DNA from: Roseivirga sp. UBA6061
GTDB taxonomy: Bacteria; Bacteroidota; Bacteroidia; Cytophagales; Cyclobacteriaceae
NCBI GenBank assembly: GCA_002427745.1
Contig: DIYF01000156.1
Span: forward strand, 65,808 to 129,807
Length of the DNA stretch: 64,000 nucleotides
Reading direction: 5' to 3'
The position numbers and the translations under genes were made by a program. Shown in pieces: positions 51,761-60,980 of the stretch. The first letter of the stretch is position 1. The number at the start of each line of letters is the position of its first letter. The notes under the pieces are model-generated. The model was not told where the DNA came from. It did not search any database and saw only the letters and a list, made by a program, of their open reading frames with translations.

Positions 51761-52594
51761 TCAGTCATCATGCAGTACCAGCATACACATTTGGGCATTG
51801 AGAACGGATTCGCGCGTGATTCGCTTTTTAAAAAGCCTCTCAAAGAGATTGTGATGTCTGGGAATGATAACGGTAAGATCTACCTCGTTTTCTTTTGCAT
51901 AGTTTTCAATGCCTTCTGCCACTTTAGCCTCCGTCACAAAGTTGAACTGGTGGTTGAGGGCTGAAAAGTAGTCTTTGAGACTCAGTGCTTCTTCTGCTTC
52001 TGTGATATCGAGCGATTCGGGAGAGGCGCTGATGTGAAGGAGGTGAATCTCGCTTTGAAAATCTGTGGCAAGTGACCTGACCGGTGCGAGGTTGTCGAAT
52101 TCTTTAATCTGATGATAGTCAGCAGCAATCGCCACTTTTTTAAAGCCGCTGAACCTGTGGTTTTCAGGAACCACAAGCACGGGTATATTTACATCACGGG
52201 CTACGTTATAGGTGTTACTTCCCATAAAGTAATCCAGGCGATTGGTACAGCCTTTAGTGCCCATGATAATCAGTTCATAGGAGCGTTTCTCCATCGCGGT
52301 TTGTACAACATTGGTAAGAAAACCCATTCTGGTCTCGTGGGTATAATTAATTCTGCCAAGCTCCGGTACTTCCTGTGCCAGGGCAACCCAGGCATCGCGG
52401 ATTACCTGTTCCTGATCGAGTCGGTCCCGGTTGTCGGCTACTACGCCAATATCTGTAGCCGGTACAGGAATATAGTAGCTGTGGATAAGATGTAGCTGCG
52501 CATTGATGCGCTGTGCCAGTTCTATGGCATAGCGGAGTGCATCGCGTGAACAATCTGAAAAGTCGATGGGAACGAGAATATTATTGATTTTCAT
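51761..52594 (-). CDS. Tandem-domain universal stress protein (second copy)
   Basis: A 277-aa protein with two Usp domains, about residues 1-142 and 150-275. Here the N-terminal domain keeps the ATP-binding signature (GTKGCTNRLDYFMGS, G-x2-G-x9-G-S) and the C-terminal domain lacks it, the reverse of the copy at 3067-3987. It starts MKINNILVPIDFSDCSRDAL, a normal Usp beginning. Function unknown beyond nucleotide-dependent stress survival. Confidence 0.9.
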   Translation of the reverse strand: MKINNILVPIDFSDCSRDALRYAIELAQRINAQLHLIHSYYIPVPATDIGVVADNRDRLDQEQVIRDAWVALAQEVPELGRINYTHETRMGFLTNVVQTAMEKRSYELIIMGTKGCTNRLDYFMGSNTYNVARDVNIPVLVVPENHRFSGFKKVAIAADYHQIKEFDNLAPVRSLATDFQSEIHLLHISASPESLDITEAEEALSLKDYFSALNHQFNFVTEAKVAEGIENYAKENEVDLTVIIPRHHNLFERLFKKRITRESVLNAQMCMLVLHDD

Positions 52595-52733
52595 GACCTT
52601 GGGTTTTAGGGGTGAGCAATACCTTTTTTATAGTATCAAGGTACCCTTAGTCATGATAGATTTCGGTGAGATGGATCAGGGGAGGGGATGATTTTTATCA
52701 GAAAGAGGGTATTATACAGGGCTGTAAAAAATG

Positions 52734-52756
52734 AATGCGCCCCGTCCGGGCGCATT
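52734..52756. terminator. Strong GC-rich hairpin, terminator on the minus strand
   Basis: A 9-bp perfect stem AATGCGCCC/GGGCGCATT with a five-base loop. On the minus strand it is followed by CATTTTTT, so leftward transcription would stop here, upstream of the universal stress protein gene. Confidence 0.65.
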
Positions 52757-52933
52757 CTCTCTTAACAAATAAGAACAGTCTGAAGAGGATTTCTGACTTA
52801 TTCTTGCCTTTACCGTGGTCCATGATTGTTCAGGACACTTCTTCGGTTTAATGTCTTTTCCTGGTCCTTCACAGGCTGTTCTTTGTCAAACAGCACAAAA
52901 GGTCACAGGCGATGCCTGAAGCATCGTTTTTTT
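52757..52933 (+). ncRNA. Candidate small RNA in a 600-base gap
   Basis: The gap between 52594 and 53193 has no convincing ORF but ends on the plus strand with a textbook terminator: CGATGC-CTGAA-GCATCG at 52910-52926 followed by seven T residues. No plus-strand coding region precedes it, so a non-coding transcript is the natural product. AAGAACAG near 52771 can pair with CTGTTCTT near 52877, enclosing most of the region. A plus-strand promoter could not be identified with confidence, and two tiny minus-strand frames overlap here, so the strand is uncertain. Confidence 0.3.
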
Positions 52934-53192
52934 GTCTGCTATTGGCCATGTCTGATTAAGGTTTAGTCAGGATGCCAGTAAGAGACTTCGGTTGGTTTAC
53001 GTGGTTTTATTTAAGGTGTGAGTAGGGGTAAAGCAAGCTGCCGATCTCCACCGGCAGCTCTGGTTTTCACTAAAACTACTTACTATGATAGAAAAGTGAA
53101 TAGTGTGTATAATAGACTATATGAGTCTCTTTGCCGTTTCTTCAAACGGTTTATGTCAATGCTGACAAATGAGTCTTTAGTCAGTTTATGCA
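52934..53192. other. Intergenic remainder with one hairpin
   Basis: Between the candidate RNA and the plug-domain gene there is an 8-bp hairpin AGCTGCCG/CGGCAGCT at 53036-53059, possibly a weak terminator for the plug gene. Otherwise I see nothing; short open frames here are probably chance. Confidence 0.4.
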
Positions 53193-53606
53193 TTACTTTT
53201 CCGAGGCAATAGTGGTAATTAAAACAACTCCGAAAAGCCCCTGATCTCCATAACGAGAGGTAGCTTGCGTACCTCTTATGGTGCGGACTTTCTTTACCTG
53301 TACAGGGGTAATCAGCAAATTCAGCTGTGAAAGTGAACTGGTCACGGGTACACCGTCTACTACATAAAGAGGCTCTTTCTGTGTAGCGTTTACCGAATTG
53401 TATCCACTCATAAATACCCTGGCGTCCGACCCGGTTCCCATAACTCTCAGTCCCTGTACGCTTTGCAGTACCTGAAGCATATTGTTGTATTGAGAATAAT
53501 CCTTGCCATTTTGGAGCTTGTCCTGATTTGCCTGGTCAGTAGCAGTACAGCCAGACAGAACAATGATTATTCCTGCGAGCAATATGTGGTTGGTTAGCTT
53601 TTTCAT
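53193..53606 (-). CDS. Lipoprotein consisting only of a TonB-receptor plug domain
   Basis: A 137-aa protein with a lipoprotein signal (MKKLTNHILLAGIIIVLSGC, Cys20). The mature part is a SusC-type plug domain and nothing else: LQVLQSVQGLRVMGTGSD, PLYVVDGVPVTSSLSQLNLL, VKKVRTIRGTQATSRYGDQG and a final GVVLITT, matching the plug blocks of the SusC protein encoded upstream. No barrel follows. It could act as a periplasmic decoy or assembly partner for the SusC barrel. A terminator separates it from the SusCD genes, so it may have its own promoter or rely on read-through. Confidence 0.85.
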   Translation of the reverse strand: MKKLTNHILLAGIIIVLSGCTATDQANQDKLQNGKDYSQYNNMLQVLQSVQGLRVMGTGSDARVFMSGYNSVNATQKEPLYVVDGVPVTSSLSQLNLLITPVQVKKVRTIRGTQATSRYGDQGLFGVVLITTIASEK

Positions 53607-53621
53607 AGTTGTAAAAACTAA

Positions 53622-53660
53622 AAAGGGGCTGGCTTAAGACCGGCTCAAAACAGCCCCTTT
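53622..53660 (-). terminator. Terminator between the accessory lipoprotein and plug genes
   Basis: A 10-bp perfect outer stem (53622-53631 with 53651-53660). On the minus strand it ends in five T residues. It lies four bases past the stop of the accessory lipoprotein gene. Confidence 0.8.
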
Positions 53661-53664
53661 CATT

Positions 53665-54600
53665 TTATTGCTTAGTCAGTGTCATAATAGGCCTTCTGCT
53701 AAAGGCACGACCATCTGCCAGGAAGTGGCGGGTAGTCATCTTGATTATGCCTGCACAACCAAAAGCAGAACCGCTGGTTATTTGAGGCAGAATCAGGCCA
53801 AAGCTAGGATGAGGCCAGGTCTCCTGTCTGTCAGAAGTCAGAGCATCTGTCTCAGGGTCATGTGTAACGATGTAATCCCTTCCATCGGTCCACCAGTCCT
53901 GAATCGTAAACTGGTTCTCCTCTGGTCCGGCTACAATGGTCACAACTCTTCCTTCAATTCTTGGAGTAGTTGAACTTGGATAGTTACCGTTAGTGGTAAT
54001 TTCCCAGGTACCTACCAGGTCGGCAGCAATGTCAGCCGGCTCAGGGCAGGCAACTGTCAACTCGAATACAAAGGCTTGCTTCAGACCCGTGTTGGCTGGT
54101 TGGAAGATCTCAAATCGTGAATTACCACCACTTACTGTGGTTACTCCATTATCAGTAGATACATCCAGTACATTCGCATTGTATACGGTACCGTCCTCTG
54201 TGGTTACTTCACCAAAGAAGTCAAAAGACTCACCGAATTCCAGGTCGCGACCAATGGCGGTTCTGATATCAGCTGCCTGAATAATCAGGTCAGTAGGGAA
54301 GCTTGTCAATCGAGCCACTTCTATGGTATCTGTAGCAGTTACCACACCTACTGTATACAGCACGGCTGTGCCATTAGGATCCACAACAGGTGCTGTGAAC
54401 TGACCGGTATTCGGATCAGCACCACTCAGGATCATTCTTTCCCGAAGGTTCTCGAACTGAATCATACCACCTCGCTGAAGGTTGGTAAGGGCTTCATTTC
54501 TCACCTTTCTGAAGTCTGTGTTGTCTTTACAGCCCCATACCATAGCAACTAAGGCCAGCATAGAGAGCAATAAACTTATCTGTCTTTTATTCTTTTTCAT
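53665..54600 (-). CDS. SusCD-associated lipoprotein (SusE/F-like position)
   Basis: A 311-aa lipoprotein (signal MKKNKRQISLLLSMLALVAM, lipobox VWGC, Cys24). It follows susD by only seven bases and is probably translated with it. The central part has several beta-domain-like blocks (AIGRDLEFGESFDFFGEVTT, ADLVGTWEITTNGNYPSSTT). This is the usual place for a surface glycan- or peptide-binding lipoprotein of the SusE/SusF type, but sequence alone does not prove that relation. It ends just before a terminator. Confidence 0.75.
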   Translation of the reverse strand: MKKNKRQISLLLSMLALVAMVWGCKDNTDFRKVRNEALTNLQRGGMIQFENLRERMILSGADPNTGQFTAPVVDPNGTAVLYTVGVVTATDTIEVARLTSFPTDLIIQAADIRTAIGRDLEFGESFDFFGEVTTEDGTVYNANVLDVSTDNGVTTVSGGNSRFEIFQPANTGLKQAFVFELTVACPEPADIAADLVGTWEITTNGNYPSSTTPRIEGRVVTIVAGPEENQFTIQDWWTDGRDYIVTHDPETDALTSDRQETWPHPSFGLILPQITSGSAFGCAGIIKMTTRHFLADGRAFSRRPIMTLTKQ

Positions 54601-54607
54601 CTGTCTC

Positions 54608-56191
54608 TTAGTTTATGAATCCGGCAGGGTTGTTATCCCAGAAAACCTGGTCTTGCGTATTTCTCTGCTCAAAATTCGGGTTGCTGTTAGTCGTTCTTTC
54701 ATTCTCAGGATAGAGGAATGATCTCATAATCGGTCCCAGATCAAATACAGGGTCTACCAGGAATGATGGGAAACCTGTACGTCTGTACGTGTTGAACGGC
54801 TCGATAGCATTACCCCAGGAGGAGATATACCACTCACGCGTAATGATGTCCAGTTTACCTGACGGATCAGCAGCAGCATACTCAGCCAATACATCAGCCA
54901 CATAGGCATCAATGTCGGCCGAACCCGGATTACCATCAGGGTAGAAGCTGATTACCTTAGCGATGTGCTGACGGATACCTGTTTCCAGGTAAGTAGCTGC
55001 ATCACCTGTAGTGCCCAATGTAAGCGCAGCTTCAGCCAGCATGAACTGTACCCATGATGAAAGCATCACCGGATGGATACCGTTACCGCCCAGGTTATTG
55101 GAATCTACTACATCAGCAAACTGATCGTCAAAAGCACCGGCAGCAGGATATACACCATATACCGTTCTCAGGTTTCTGTCATTGGGGATAGAGTTCGGAT
55201 CTCCGTGATCTCTGCCCCAGTAGCCATCACCGATGTTACAGAAAGGATATCTTCCGTCACCAGCACATGGCAGCTCAGAAGCGTTCTGAGGATCTCTCGT
55301 AGTCTGTCTGTAGAAGTAGTACTTCATACGTGGATCTTCCACGCTGTTGGCATCTCTCATATGAGCCATCAGGAAGTTGGGCATATAAGCCGCACCACCT
55401 GTGATATAGTTGGCTGTGAAGAAGGGGTGTCTGCTTTCGAATGGAGGTCCTGAAACACCGTAACGGAATTCCATGTCCTCACTGTTGCTGTCGATCAGGT
55501 TACCATCAGCAATCAGCGCATTGATAGCTGCAGTAGACTCAGTAGCAGTTACCAGTCTGGTAGTCAGCCTCATTTTCAGCTTAAAGCTGTTGGCAAATCT
55601 AATCCATGCATTCTTGTCACCACCAAAGAACAAATCGTTGGTAGGGGCAGGACCAGCCGTGTTTTCGAGGGTTTGGATACCCTGATCCAGCAGATCATAC
55701 ATAGCTGCATAGATAGACTCTCCGGTGTCTACATTCGGGTTACGAATCTCAGGGTTATTAGCTTCGCTGAATACAGCACCATCTGTCAGGTCTACCATGT
55801 ATACAAACATGGCCGCCTTCATGATCTGAGCCATACCCAGGTGTACACCGAGGTCGTCATTATTTTCAGCCAGTGTTTCCAGGGTAATGAAGTCCTGGTT
55901 GAAACCGTAAAGTCTCGTCCACTCTCCATTCAGCACGGTAACACCTGCCTGGGCATTGTAAGTAGCTCCGGTAACAGACATTCTTACTGCCTGATCTACC
56001 GTGCCTGACATATCCTCACTCTGATCGCGCAGGTTAAGCTGCATGGTGTTCAGAATGAAGTTGGGGTCAGCTGAGCTCAATCCCAGTGCATTCGGGTTTT
56101 CAATAAGGGGTTCCAGTTCTAATGTCTCGCATGAAATAAATGCGAACACGATGGAGAAAAGGAATAATGATTTTATAGATATTTTCTTCAT
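54608..56191 (-). CDS. SusD/RagB-like nutrient-binding lipoprotein
   Basis: A 527-aa outer-membrane lipoprotein (signal MKKISIKSLFLFSIVFAFIS, Cys21). The helical TPR-like scaffold typical of SusD family 2 is visible: ENPNALGLSSADPNFILNTM, then GEWTRLYGFNQDFITL, and a C-terminal block WGNAIEPFNTYRRTGFPSFL. It should form the lid over the SusC barrel and capture the substrate. It begins 11 bases after the susC stop, the standard arrangement. Confidence 0.93.
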   Translation of the reverse strand: MKKISIKSLFLFSIVFAFISCETLELEPLIENPNALGLSSADPNFILNTMQLNLRDQSEDMSGTVDQAVRMSVTGATYNAQAGVTVLNGEWTRLYGFNQDFITLETLAENNDDLGVHLGMAQIMKAAMFVYMVDLTDGAVFSEANNPEIRNPNVDTGESIYAAMYDLLDQGIQTLENTAGPAPTNDLFFGGDKNAWIRFANSFKLKMRLTTRLVTATESTAAINALIADGNLIDSNSEDMEFRYGVSGPPFESRHPFFTANYITGGAAYMPNFLMAHMRDANSVEDPRMKYYFYRQTTRDPQNASELPCAGDGRYPFCNIGDGYWGRDHGDPNSIPNDRNLRTVYGVYPAAGAFDDQFADVVDSNNLGGNGIHPVMLSSWVQFMLAEAALTLGTTGDAATYLETGIRQHIAKVISFYPDGNPGSADIDAYVADVLAEYAAADPSGKLDIITREWYISSWGNAIEPFNTYRRTGFPSFLVDPVFDLGPIMRSFLYPENERTTNSNPNFEQRNTQDQVFWDNNPAGFIN

Positions 56192-56202
56192 CTGATCTGC
56201 TA

Positions 56203-59200
56203 TTAAAATTGGATTCTAAGACCTAGTGAGAACTTTCTGATGGATGGGTCAGCAATACCCTGCTCACCAAAACCATTCTCTCCTGACGTGTTGTTTTCAG
56301 GGTCAAGTCTGATACCTTTCGGGAAGTGAGGAGCGTACCAGAAAACGTTCTGAACGTTACCGGTAAGTGTCACACCCTGCAGACCTACTTTCTGCGCCCA
56401 GTTGGTAGGCAGTGAGTAGTTCAGGTTGATCTCTCTGATTCTGAATACAGAAGCATCGAAGATGTTGTTTTCGAAAGACCTGAAAGAGTTACCGAATACG
56501 ATATCGTTCAGGGTCATCTGAATACGGTTAGGGATTTTGTTACCAGACTCATCCAGCAAAGGAAGACCGGTATTTACATCACCCAGTACACCGGGAAGGA
56601 AGAAAGTACCTTCGCGATCTTCAGTATCAGTTGATACACCTCTTTCGTAAATACTTCTTACATAAGTAGAGAGGATGTCACCACCGTGGGTGTACTCCAG
56701 TTGTACTGTCAGATTGAAGTTTTTATAAGTCAAACCGTGAATCTGAGAGATTTGGAAATCAGGATTCGGATCTCCTGTTACTCTCTGATCAAGTCCTACA
56801 TCACCACTGGTAAGCAGGGTGCCGTCATTCGGGTTGATCAGGGCATTACCTTCATCATCTCTTACGATGTAAGTAGTTCTGAAAACACCGAGTGGCATAC
56901 CGATTACGGCAGCATTGTTACCTGAATACTCCACAAATGGCTCAGGAAGATCGATTACGGTAGTTTCGTAAGCCGTGAAGTTATTGGTAATAGAGTAGGT
57001 CATGTTACTGTTTCTCACAGGGAAAACTGTGATACCCATCTCTAAACCTTTGGTATCAATACGACCTGCATTGATAGAGGTACTGGTAAAACCGGTTGAA
57101 GGTGGTAGCTGTGCGCTGAATACCTGATCTTCACTGATTTTCTTATACCAGCTGATGTCCAGATCAACCGCTCCATTGAAGATGGTAGCTTCTGCTCCGA
57201 GCTCAAATTCTCTCTGTCTCTCTGGCTTTAGGTTAGGGTTAGGCTGAACACCACTGATTGAATTGGTGGTAATGTTCTCGCCATCCACTATCAGAGAAAT
57301 AGGAGTCAGGTTCAGTACAGGTCGGGTTCTGAAAGCCGATGGGAAACCGGCAGAAGAACCGTAACCGAATCGCAGCTTGAGGAAATCTACGAAATCAGGC
57401 ATGGCAGACTCCCATACTTCTGTTGGGATGAAAGCTACCGATGCACTTGGGTACAGCAGTGAGTTATTTTCAACCTCTAACTGTGATCCCCAGTCGTTAC
57501 GGGCACTCAGTGTGAGGTACAGGTAATCTCTGTAAGCCAGCTCTGTCTGAGCATAAAGACCCAGAACGTTAGTACGGGTTTTAGAGTCTCCGGCAGGCTG
57601 ATAGTTCAGGAAGTTTTCATGCTGGAAGAAACCAAATACCAGTTGCTCGGTACTGTTGATACCAAAGGTTTTGGTGTTGATACTTCGTGCATTGAAACCT
57701 AACTGACTGGTAATAGAGAGGTCGCTGTTGATGGCTATCTCCTTGGTGTTCAGCAGGATGTTGTGGTCAAAGTTAGAACGGGTAAATGAGCTCTGGTTAT
57801 AGAAGCCCAGTCCCTGACTAAATCTCACACCACCTTTGTTCTCACGCTGGAAGCTCTCTGTTACATACTGATCGTAACCCAGTCTGTAGCTTACATTCAG
57901 GAAATCAGTTAACTCGTAGGTAAGTCCTACTTTCATGAATACCCTGTTGTTGTCGCTACCAATCTGGTGATTGTTGTTTTGCCAGATAGGGTTATCACGG
58001 TCAGTTCTGTACCAGGTACTGGCACCTGTGAAAGGGTTCTCCCATGGAAGTCCGAGCAAGTCGTAGTTTCTTGGCAGGAACAGTGTTCTGCTGAAGATAT
58101 CCTGGGGAGGTCTTCTGATTACTGTATTGTTGAACTGAAAAGTCGTAGACAGATTCAGTTTTTCGGCAATCTTGGTGTTAGCACTCAAAGAAAGGTTCAG
58201 CTTTCTGAGGTTGTTTGAAGACAGATAACCCTCTTCATCGTTGTAACCTACACTGAAGCCAATAGTTGACTCACCCACGCGGGCATTTGCTACCAAAGAA
58301 GTATTGGTACCACGGCCGTTCTGGAAGAAGTCTTCAATGTTATTCGGGAAAGCCTGATAAGGTACGGTACCCTGCAAATCAGGGAAAATACCGGCAAATC
58401 TGCTCTGATTGAAATGGTTATTTACAATGTAGTTATCATCAAATCTACCACCCCAGTTTCCTACAAAACCGGTGTTAGGGGTATTTTGTGATCCCTGTCC
58501 GTAAGTGTTCTGGAATTCAGGAAGACCCGTTACCTGGTTGATAAATACCTGCTGTGCCAGTGTGATCGACAGGTCTTCACCTGTGTTGCGACCGGCAGTT
58601 TTGGTAGTCACCAATACCACACCGTTTCTACCTTCCTGACCGTACAGAGAAGATGCTGCCAGACCTTTGAGGATCTTGATATCTTCAATGTTGTTAGGGT
58701 CAAGGTCAACAAAACGGTTGCCTTCGTAGAATACACCATCTACAATGTAGAGGGGCTGGTTATCACCGTTGATAGAGGATACACCCCTGATCACTACGTC
58801 AGTAGCAGAACCAAGTAAACCACCACGAGAGGTGATCTGTACACCAGGAACTTTACCGCGAAGAATATTCGCTACGCTGTTTTCAGGTCTGGTTTCGATC
58901 AGCTCTGATTTTACTTCTGAAAGAGCAAAACCCAGTGCTTTTTTCTCACGGGCAATACCCTGAGCCGTTACCACGAATTCTCCCAGACTGGTAGCATCTT
59001 CTACCAGAACTATATTGATAACGGTCTGATTACCTATTTCTACTTCCTGAGTAATATAGCCGAGGAAGCTGAAAAGCAGCGTTCCGCCACTGTCAGGCAC
59101 GGTAATGCTGTAGTTACCATCAGGATCAGTCAACACACCATTGGTAGTACCTTTTAGTTGTACTGTAGCCGTAGGCAGGCCCTGACCATCTTCCTGAGAG

Positions 59201-59631
59201 GTCACCTTACCTGTGATGGTGCGTTCTTTGTAATCTTCCACTCTGCGGAAATCAGTAGTCTTTTTATCAGCTCTCACTATGCGTGAGGCAGATATGTTTG
59301 CATTGATCTGCTTGAACTTGAGGTCAGCTTCTTTCGAAACCAGTTCAAGGATCTCAGCTACTGTATATTGTCCTGTTGGAAGATTCAGTCTGACTTTCTG
59401 ATCAATATCCTCACTTTTGAAGATAAATCTGAAGTCTGAACTCTTTTCAATCAGGTCGAAGGTCTCCGAGATTGTAGAGTTATTCAGCGTAACATAGATC
59501 TTATAGTTCTTTACGCTTTGTGCATTGGTCTCATTAGCCATTAATGAAGCCATCAAAAAAATCTGGAATATTAGTCCATATATAGAATGCTTCATACCCT
59601 TAAGGAGTAAGCGTTTGTACTTATTTTGCAT
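56203..59631 (-). CDS. SusC/RagA-type TonB-dependent transporter with STN domain
   Basis: A 1142-aa outer-membrane receptor. After a signal anchor (about residues 13-38) it has an STN (secretin/TonB N-terminal) domain (about 45-110), a carboxypeptidase-like domain (about 137-222; YKERTITGKVTSQEDGQGLP), the plug (about 235-345; PLYIVDGVFYEGNRFVDLD), and the large beta barrel ending RKFSLGLRIQF. The STN domain is the signal-transducing form used to contact a FecR anti-sigma factor, encoded just upstream with its ECF sigma. Substrate unknown; no glycosidase or protease is encoded alongside. A motif shared with the fecR and sigma upstream regions lies 52 bases ahead. Confidence 0.95.
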   Translation of the reverse strand: MQNKYKRLLLKGMKHSIYGLIFQIFLMASLMANETNAQSVKNYKIYVTLNNSTISETFDLIEKSSDFRFIFKSEDIDQKVRLNLPTGQYTVAEILELVSKEADLKFKQINANISASRIVRADKKTTDFRRVEDYKERTITGKVTSQEDGQGLPTATVQLKGTTNGVLTDPDGNYSITVPDSGGTLLFSFLGYITQEVEIGNQTVINIVLVEDATSLGEFVVTAQGIAREKKALGFALSEVKSELIETRPENSVANILRGKVPGVQITSRGGLLGSATDVVIRGVSSINGDNQPLYIVDGVFYEGNRFVDLDPNNIEDIKILKGLAASSLYGQEGRNGVVLVTTKTAGRNTGEDLSITLAQQVFINQVTGLPEFQNTYGQGSQNTPNTGFVGNWGGRFDDNYIVNNHFNQSRFAGIFPDLQGTVPYQAFPNNIEDFFQNGRGTNTSLVANARVGESTIGFSVGYNDEEGYLSSNNLRKLNLSLSANTKIAEKLNLSTTFQFNNTVIRRPPQDIFSRTLFLPRNYDLLGLPWENPFTGASTWYRTDRDNPIWQNNNHQIGSDNNRVFMKVGLTYELTDFLNVSYRLGYDQYVTESFQRENKGGVRFSQGLGFYNQSSFTRSNFDHNILLNTKEIAINSDLSITSQLGFNARSINTKTFGINSTEQLVFGFFQHENFLNYQPAGDSKTRTNVLGLYAQTELAYRDYLYLTLSARNDWGSQLEVENNSLLYPSASVAFIPTEVWESAMPDFVDFLKLRFGYGSSAGFPSAFRTRPVLNLTPISLIVDGENITTNSISGVQPNPNLKPERQREFELGAEATIFNGAVDLDISWYKKISEDQVFSAQLPPSTGFTSTSINAGRIDTKGLEMGITVFPVRNSNMTYSITNNFTAYETTVIDLPEPFVEYSGNNAAVIGMPLGVFRTTYIVRDDEGNALINPNDGTLLTSGDVGLDQRVTGDPNPDFQISQIHGLTYKNFNLTVQLEYTHGGDILSTYVRSIYERGVSTDTEDREGTFFLPGVLGDVNTGLPLLDESGNKIPNRIQMTLNDIVFGNSFRSFENNIFDASVFRIREINLNYSLPTNWAQKVGLQGVTLTGNVQNVFWYAPHFPKGIRLDPENNTSGENGFGEQGIADPSIRKFSLGLRIQF

Positions 59632-59682
59632 ATATTGAGGCGTTTTTTTTAAAACAAATTTTGGAGTCCTGGGTGGTCTATT

Positions 59683-59693
59683 TGGCGGTAGAG
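59683..59693 (-). promoter_or_regulatory. Shared 11-base motif, copy ahead of susC
   Basis: On the minus strand this reads CTCTACCGCCA, one mismatch from CTCTACGGCCA found ahead of fecR and the sigma gene. All three copies face their gene. A promoter element for the locus's own ECF sigma is possible. Confidence 0.4.
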
Positions 59694-59738
59694 AGCCCAG
59701 GCTTCTTTTCTATATGTGGTGTCTTGCGCTAGCTTGTG

Positions 59739-60800
59739 TCAGTCATTTGTCTTTTCAGTTAGTTTTAGTGTAATCTTCTTCTCGTTTATTTGATAAGTAA
59801 AGCCCATGGTGAAGCCCAATGAGCTGAGTACATTTTCCAGGCTTTCGTTTTTGAACTTACCTGTACCGTGATCATTCAGTCTATTTGTGTCACCTTCTAT
59901 CGTTATTTGCACGTCATACCATTTCTCCAGCACCCTGATCATGCTGTTCAGCTCGGTGTTGTTGAAATAGATCACGTTATTTTTCCAGGAAAGAATCTCC
60001 CTGAAATCGAATTCTCTTTTGGTTAATCCGGTAGACTCACCAGTCCAGACGGCCTGTTCTCCGGGGGTGAGAATCATTTCCTCTGCCACATTATTGCTGA
60101 GGCTGCTCTCTTTAAGTTCTACTTTTACTTTACCGGTAGCCAGCGATATGGCTTCGTCATTTCCTTCGTAGGCATTCACATTAAAAGAAGTACCCAGGGC
60201 AGTGGTCTTCAAATCTTTTGAAATCACCACAAAGGGCATGTTTTCATCGCGTGCTACACGGAAAAAGGCTTCTCCCGTCAGGTATATAATGCGGTTTTCC
60301 TTGCCGAAGTCTTTGGCATAGGTAATGGTGCTTTCTGAATTCAGGGTGGCCGTAGACCCGTCCATAAGGGTAATGGTATTGCGGTACCCTCTGGGAGCTA
60401 CTCTGGTGATCTGCTCGGTGGCGGGGTTTGTAGTTACTTCCGGAGCCGGAATTACAAAATATCCGATCAAAAGCACGAGCGCCAGCCCTACAAAGATTTT
60501 GATGCCGGCAGCACTCTTTCTCTTTCGGGGGTAGCCATAAGCTTCTCGGTCCCGGGCGACCTGCCTGGCCGGTTGTGGCTTCTTAAGCCCGTGTACTCTG
60601 GCCTGAATGCCATCAAAGACGGCTTCCTTGTCAAAGTCTGTCAGCAATTCATCGCCTGATATTTCTTCCCACTTCATTTTAAAAAGTGACTCTGCTTCTT
60701 CTTTATTCTCAGGCAAACTCAACCAGAAACGGAGCTCTTCTAATTCTTTCTCTGAGCATTCCCCTTTGAGGAAAGCCCTGATGAGATCTTCTTTGGCCAA
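59739..60800 (-). CDS. FecR-type anti-sigma factor
   Basis: A 353-aa single-pass membrane protein. The cytoplasmic N-terminal part (residues 1-90) begins with LIRAFLKGECSEKELEELRF, the anti-sigma helix bundle. One membrane helix lies at about residues 102-118. The periplasmic FecR domain (TLMDGSTATLNSESTITY) and a C-terminal DUF4974-type domain (NTELNSMIRVLEKWYDVQIT) follow. It should hold the ECF sigma inactive until the SusC STN domain signals. The gene order sigma, fecR, susC, susD is the standard regulatory layout. Confidence 0.94.
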   Translation of the reverse strand: MAKEDLIRAFLKGECSEKELEELRFWLSLPENKEEAESLFKMKWEEISGDELLTDFDKEAVFDGIQARVHGLKKPQPARQVARDREAYGYPRKRKSAAGIKIFVGLALVLLIGYFVIPAPEVTTNPATEQITRVAPRGYRNTITLMDGSTATLNSESTITYAKDFGKENRIIYLTGEAFFRVARDENMPFVVISKDLKTTALGTSFNVNAYEGNDEAISLATGKVKVELKESSLSNNVAEEMILTPGEQAVWTGESTGLTKREFDFREILSWKNNVIYFNNTELNSMIRVLEKWYDVQITIEGDTNRLNDHGTGKFKNESLENVLSSLGFTMGFTYQINEKKITLKLTEKTND

Positions 60801-60892
60801 TGTTTTAGATTATTATGTTGTTATGAGTTATCTACACAGGAAATTTGCTCTACCGTTACTCGGGCAGAAGATTTTTTCGAGAAATAATTTGT

Positions 60893-60903
60893 TGGCCGTA
60901 GAG
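60893..60903 (-). promoter_or_regulatory. Shared 11-base motif, copy ahead of fecR
   Basis: Reads CTCTACGGCCA on the minus strand, 93 bases upstream of the fecR start. Near 60849-60856 the plus strand also has CTCTACCG, making a loose inverted pair. Confidence 0.4.
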
Positions 60904-60980
60904 TAGAGATAAAATTAAAGGGTCATCTGTCTGACGCTTTGGGAGTTACGGGAAAGAGATTCGGGAAGAATAATATTTGT

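Noticed and set aside
52698-52823. A 41-codon minus-strand frame starting MDHGKGKNKS, overlapping a 28-codon GTG frame just before it.
   Set aside because: The reading frame runs straight through a strong terminator hairpin and the U-tract, so it is unlikely to be expressed as a protein. Conservation would be needed to revive it.
53018-53212. A 64-aa plus-strand frame next to the plug lipoprotein gene.
   Set aside because: No signal, no domain, overlaps the end of a real gene, and its region contains an inverted repeat.
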